Origin: Plantago elongata
Lineage: Eukaryota; Streptophyta; Magnoliopsida; Lamiales; Plantaginaceae
DNA: 22,026 bases
Assembly: GCA_036897095.1 (NCBI GenBank)
Contig: JAYMSP010002888.1
Span: forward strand, 1 to 22,026
Direction: 5' to 3'
Numbering within the stretch: position 1 is the stretch's first letter; each line of letters begins with the position of its first letter. Both the position numbers and the translations under genes were made by a program. Below the pieces are notes generated by a model that did not search any database, had not been told where the DNA came from, and saw only the letters and a list, made by a program, of their open reading frames with translations. Shown here piece after piece: positions 19,024 through 22,026 of the stretch.

Positions 19024-20039
19024 ATGTATACTACTGTTGTTACTGCCCCCCCCCCCCCAACACGAATGAATGTTGCTTCTGCTAACCATGGGGAGAAACC
19101 AGAGAAGTTCCAGGGGTCGAACTTCAAGCAGTGGATACAGAAGATGAGGTTCTACTTGACAACCATTGGGTTTGCAAGTTACCTCTCACTGCTAAAACTC
19201 CTGCTCCACCCACTCTGCGGGAGATTGATGAGAACATGGAAGCGGAGGAGAAGAAGGCCGCTGAACAGGAAAACAAAGTAATGCAATTGTCCCATGATGC
19301 TTGGATGAATGCGGATTTCATGTGTAAGAACTACATTCTGAATTGTCTTTCAGATGTTCTCTACACTGCTTTCTGCTCTGTCAGTACCACAAGAGAGTTG
19401 TGGGAGCAACTGGACAGGAAGTATTGTGCACAAGATGCCGGTGCGAAGAAGTTCATTGTAGGGAAGTTTTTGAACTTCATGATGCATGACTCGAAATTTG
19501 TAATGAGTCAGGTTCTAGAGTTTCAAATGATTCTCCATGATTTGGAACAAGAGGGCATGCTTCCCAATGAGTCTTTCCTGGTTGCTTCATTGATCGAGAA
19601 GTTGCCTCCTTCATGGAACGAGTTCAAGAACTATCTCAAGTTGAAGACTAAAGAGATGAGGCTTGAGGAGTTGATCATTAAATTCCAGATTCAGGAAGAC
19701 AACTGCAAGGCTTTGGGAAAAGGGAAGCAGCTTATTGAGGCAAAGGCTCACCTTGTTGATGCCAAGGGGAAATCCAAGGGGAACCCCAGTGAGAAACGCC
19801 AGCAGCACCCTGGTGACGTGAAGTCTCAGGGGAATTCTGGGAAACCTGGTCCTGCTAGGAAAATCAAAGGGATTTGCTACAATTGCGGTAAGCTTAGCAA
19901 CATGAAGGTTGATTATCACCAACTGAAGAAGGAGAAGGCTAATGTTGCAAAAGCAAAGGGTGACCCTATGGAGGAGGACTTAGTTAACTCCTTTGCTGGT
20001 GTGATCTTGGAGGCAAACCTTGTTGAAAATCCGAAATAG
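19024..20039 (+). pseudogene. Copia B gag with damaged zinc knuckle (pseudogene)
   Basis: The start region MYTTVVTAPPPP includes a run of 13 C residues (19046-19058). EKFQGSNFKQWIQKMRFYLT follows, typical of the copia gag N-terminus. A frameshift near 19180-19200 switches to the 302-codon frame at 19131-20039, with DAWMNADFMCKNYILNCL, RELWEQLDRKY, GAKKFIVGKFLNF and NEFKNYLKLKTKEM. The zinc knuckle reads CYNCGKLSNMKVDY: the His is Asn and the last Cys is Tyr, so zinc binding should be lost. The frame ends in a TAG directly before the protease. Confidence 0.88.
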
Positions 20040-20990
20040 TGGTGGATTGATATAGGTGCGACTCGTCACATCTGTTCTGACAGGGGCTCTTTCTCCACCG
20101 ACACTCCGGTGAAGGATAAGAAGTTGTTCATGGGGAATGATGCTACATCCGAAGTGAAGGGAGTTGAAAATGTGGTTTTGAAGATGACTTCCGGAAAGGA
20201 ACTCATACTGAAAGAAGTGATGCACATTCCGGATATACGCAAGAACTTGGTATCCAGACATTTGCTTATTAGGGCAGGTTTTAAGTTGACCTTTGAATCT
20301 GGTCAGTTTGTAATGATGAAAAATGGTCAGTTTGTAGGAAAGGGCTACAACATGTGATGGGCTCTTCAAAATGTCTGTAATGTATGTACGTCACTCCTTT
20401 GAGAGCAATGTAAAGAATGTTTCTACTTACTTGACTGAGTCTCCTAATTTATAGCACAATAGATTAGGACATACAAACTACAATGCGATTCGAAAATTAA
20501 TTAAAACGAATCATTTGCCGTCCTTTGAAATCAACCCTCAAAGTAAATGCGAGGTTTGTGTGGAAGCAAAACTAACAAGAGCGTCATTTCATTCTGTAAA
20601 CAGAACCGCGTCTCCTCTAGAATTAATTCACAGTGACTTATGTGACTTAAAATTTGTGCAAACTAGAGGAGGGGAAAAGTACTTTGTTACTTTATCAATG
20701 ATTGGACTAGGTATTGCTATGTTTATTTGCTAAGGAGTAAGGATGAAACCATAGAAGCATTTAAATATTATAAAACTGATGTTGAGAATCAACTTAATAC
20801 TCGAATTTAAAGTAATTCGAAGTGATAGAGGTGGCGTATATACATGACCACTTGAATAATATTGCTCACAGTTTGGCATTATTCATCAAACCACTGCTAC
20901 GTATTCTTCTCAATCTAATGGTATTGATGAACGCAATAATCGTACTCTAAAGGAGATGATGAATGCACTATTACTAGATTCTGGATTGCT
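20040..20990 (+). pseudogene. Copia B protease and integrase core (pseudogene)
   Basis: The protease begins [14 protein letters not shown]; the active-site triad is DIG instead of [27 protein letters not shown] and [11 protein letters not shown] follow, and a one-base shift near 20350 leads into [10 protein letters not shown]. The pre-integrase zinc region has both histidines (HNRLGH, near 20460) and the CEVC pair. Integrase catalytic residues are all readable although split by stops: Asp in LIHSDLCD, Asp in VIRSDRGG (near 20815-20830) and Glu in NGIDERNNRTLKEMM (near 20920-20960). After NALLLDSGL the frame shifts again. Confidence 0.87.
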
Positions 20991-22026
20991 CAGAACTTGT
21001 GGACGGAGGCTATTCTCACGACCACTACTATTCTAAACAAGCCCTCGTACCAACACTTAAAAGTGTGGGGCTGCTTGGCCAAGGTAATAATACCTAAACC
21101 AAAGCATGTAAAGATTGGACCAAATACTGTAGATTGCATTTTTATAGGATATGCAAATAACAGTAGCGCTTATCGCTTCTTAGTGTATAAGTCGATGATA
21201 CCGAACATTCATGAAGGAACTGTCATTGAATCAAGGAATGCAAAATTCTTTGAAGAATTTTTTCCTATGAAGGAAAAGAAAGAAATAGTCTCTCGTAAAC
21301 GAGACTATGAAACGACAATAGGGTCAAATGTGGGGACCCCAGTGGTGGTCCATGTGGGGGCCCCAGTGGTGGTCCCTGTGAGGTCCCAAGTAGTTGTTCT
21401 AGTGAGGGCACCTGTTGTAGGCCATGTGGGTGTCCCTGACACAAGTTGCCCTAATGTAAAATTTCATGGTGTGCCGCCGAAAAATGTTGCAGAACCTATA
21501 GGTTCACCTCCTCTAGAGGATGCTACAGAACCTGAAGTATTACCACCATAGAATTCTGCAGAACCTGAAGGCTCACATCAAGAGAACGTTGAGGTTCCTG
21601 ATGTCGAACCAAGGAGGAGTAAGCGAGCTAGGACTCGAAAAGACTTTGGTTTTGATTTTTTCACATACCTTGTAGAAAATGAGCCTTGGACAATCCAAGA
21701 GGCAATGTCCACTCCTGAAGCCCCCTTTTGGAAAGAGGCCATTGCAAGTGAAATGGATTCCATCCTGCAAAATCATACTTGGGAAGTGGTTGACCTTCTT
21801 CCGGGAAATAAGCCATTGGGTTGCAAGTGGATACTCAAATGCAAGTATAAAGCAGATGGAACCATTGATAAATACAAGGCTCGTCTAGTGGTCAAAGGCT
21901 ATAGACAAAATGAGGGACTTTACTATTTTGACACATACTCACATGTGTTAAGAATAACTTCCATTAGAGTATTCATTGCCATAGCTGCACTACGTGGTTT
22001 TGAGATACATCAAATGGATATTAAAA
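20991..22026 (+). pseudogene. Copia B integrase C-terminus and start of reverse transcriptase (partial pseudogene)
   Basis: The frame reads LWTEAILTTTTILNK, and then about 20 residues expected at this point are missing before PSYQHLKVWGCLAKV. VKIGPNTVDCIFIGYA and AYRFLVYKS follow. A proline- and valine-rich repeat region and an acidic linker come next. A single in-frame stop at 21549-21551 interrupts the otherwise continuous frame, which continues with RRSKRARTRKDFG, PFWKEAIASEMDSI, WEVVDLLPGNKPLGCKWI and KARLVVKGY, and ends at the window edge inside the first RT catalytic motif. Confidence 0.87.
21331..21435 (+). repeat. 24-bp tandem repeat in copia B integrase-RT linker
   Basis: About four and a half degenerate copies of GTGGGGACCCCAGTGGTGGT plus four bases encode the 8-residue units VGTPVVVH, VGAPVVVP, VRSQVVVL, VRAPVVGH and a partial VGVP. 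The first two copies are nearly identical and the later ones diverge. The frame is preserved throughout. Confidence 0.8.

Larger units (their letters stand above)
19024..22026 (+). mobile_element. Ty1/copia LTR retrotransposon B (degenerate, 5' LTR absent, 3' end outside window)
   Basis: Gag, zinc knuckle, protease, integrase and the start of reverse transcriptase follow in copia order on the + strand. The element runs off the right edge just after the first catalytic RT motif begins (QMDIK). The gag starts only a few bases after the junction with the LINE, with no LTR or primer-binding site, so the 5' end has been lost. At least four frameshifts or stops are visible. It is a different copia lineage from element A, as shown by its different gag and protease sequences. 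Confidence 0.88.

Noticed and set aside
19024..22026. An active copia element running off the window
   Set aside because: The 5' LTR and primer-binding site are absent, the zinc knuckle and protease active site are altered, and stops and frameshifts occur throughout.
1..22026. CRISPR array, prokaryotic operon or defence system
   Set aside because: No regularly spaced repeats with unique spacers, no ribosome-binding-site-led gene series; splice sites and retrotransposons show plant nuclear DNA.

Overview
This is plant nuclear DNA, most likely from a eudicot. The evidence is one spliced plant-type receptor-like cytoplasmic kinase gene with GT-AG introns and a TATA promoter, surrounded by decayed plant LTR retrotransposons, LINEs, a tRNA-derived SINE and a Stowaway-like MITE end. 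Nothing prokaryotic or viral is present. A Caryophyllales-type source is possible from the look of the MITE and LTR sequences, but that is a weak inference.

Layout. 1-745 is a decayed, internally deleted LINE fragment on the + strand, cut by the window edge. 746-1099 is anonymous. 1100-2085 is a tandem duplication with a period of about 494 bp, whose second copy runs into a MITE-like terminus near 2111-2122. 2232-2326 is a tRNA-derived SINE with a poly-A tail and 9-bp target duplications. 2336-3114 is AT-rich with no recognisable gene. 3120-7972 is a dead Ty1/copia element on the - strand with a 5-bp target duplication (CGGAG), a full right LTR, a truncated left LTR, a primer-binding site and gag-PR-IN-RT-RH remains. 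It was inserted into a Ty3/gypsy remnant on the same strand (7978-8895, plus an LTR-like piece from 8896 to about 9220).

The only gene that looks intact lies at 9672-13994 on the - strand. It is a receptor-like cytoplasmic kinase of the RLCK-VI type, related to the ROP-binding kinases. Eight coding exons can be joined with consensus splice sites and consistent phase, giving 506 residues. The first coding exon is only seven bases (ATGGGAG). The promoter and a pyrimidine-rich leader lie at about 14000-14330. Just beyond the stop codon there are two overlapping coding-like frames (9378-9572) of unknown origin.

14330-15835 is intergenic and may include a Ty3/gypsy LTR start at 14955. 15836-18946 is a 5'-truncated LINE on the - strand (RT, zf-RVT and RNase H, frameshifted). 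It abuts, head to head, a second decayed Ty1/copia element on the + strand (19024 to the window end, inside RT) that has no visible 5' LTR or primer-binding site.

Functionally, the kinase is the only gene likely to be expressed, probably acting in the cytoplasm or at the plasma membrane. All the mobile elements look inactive. I found no convincing new multi-gene system. The most interesting items are the kinase's seven-base first coding exon and in-frame 17-residue repeats, the nested transposon history, and a few unexplained coding-like fragments.
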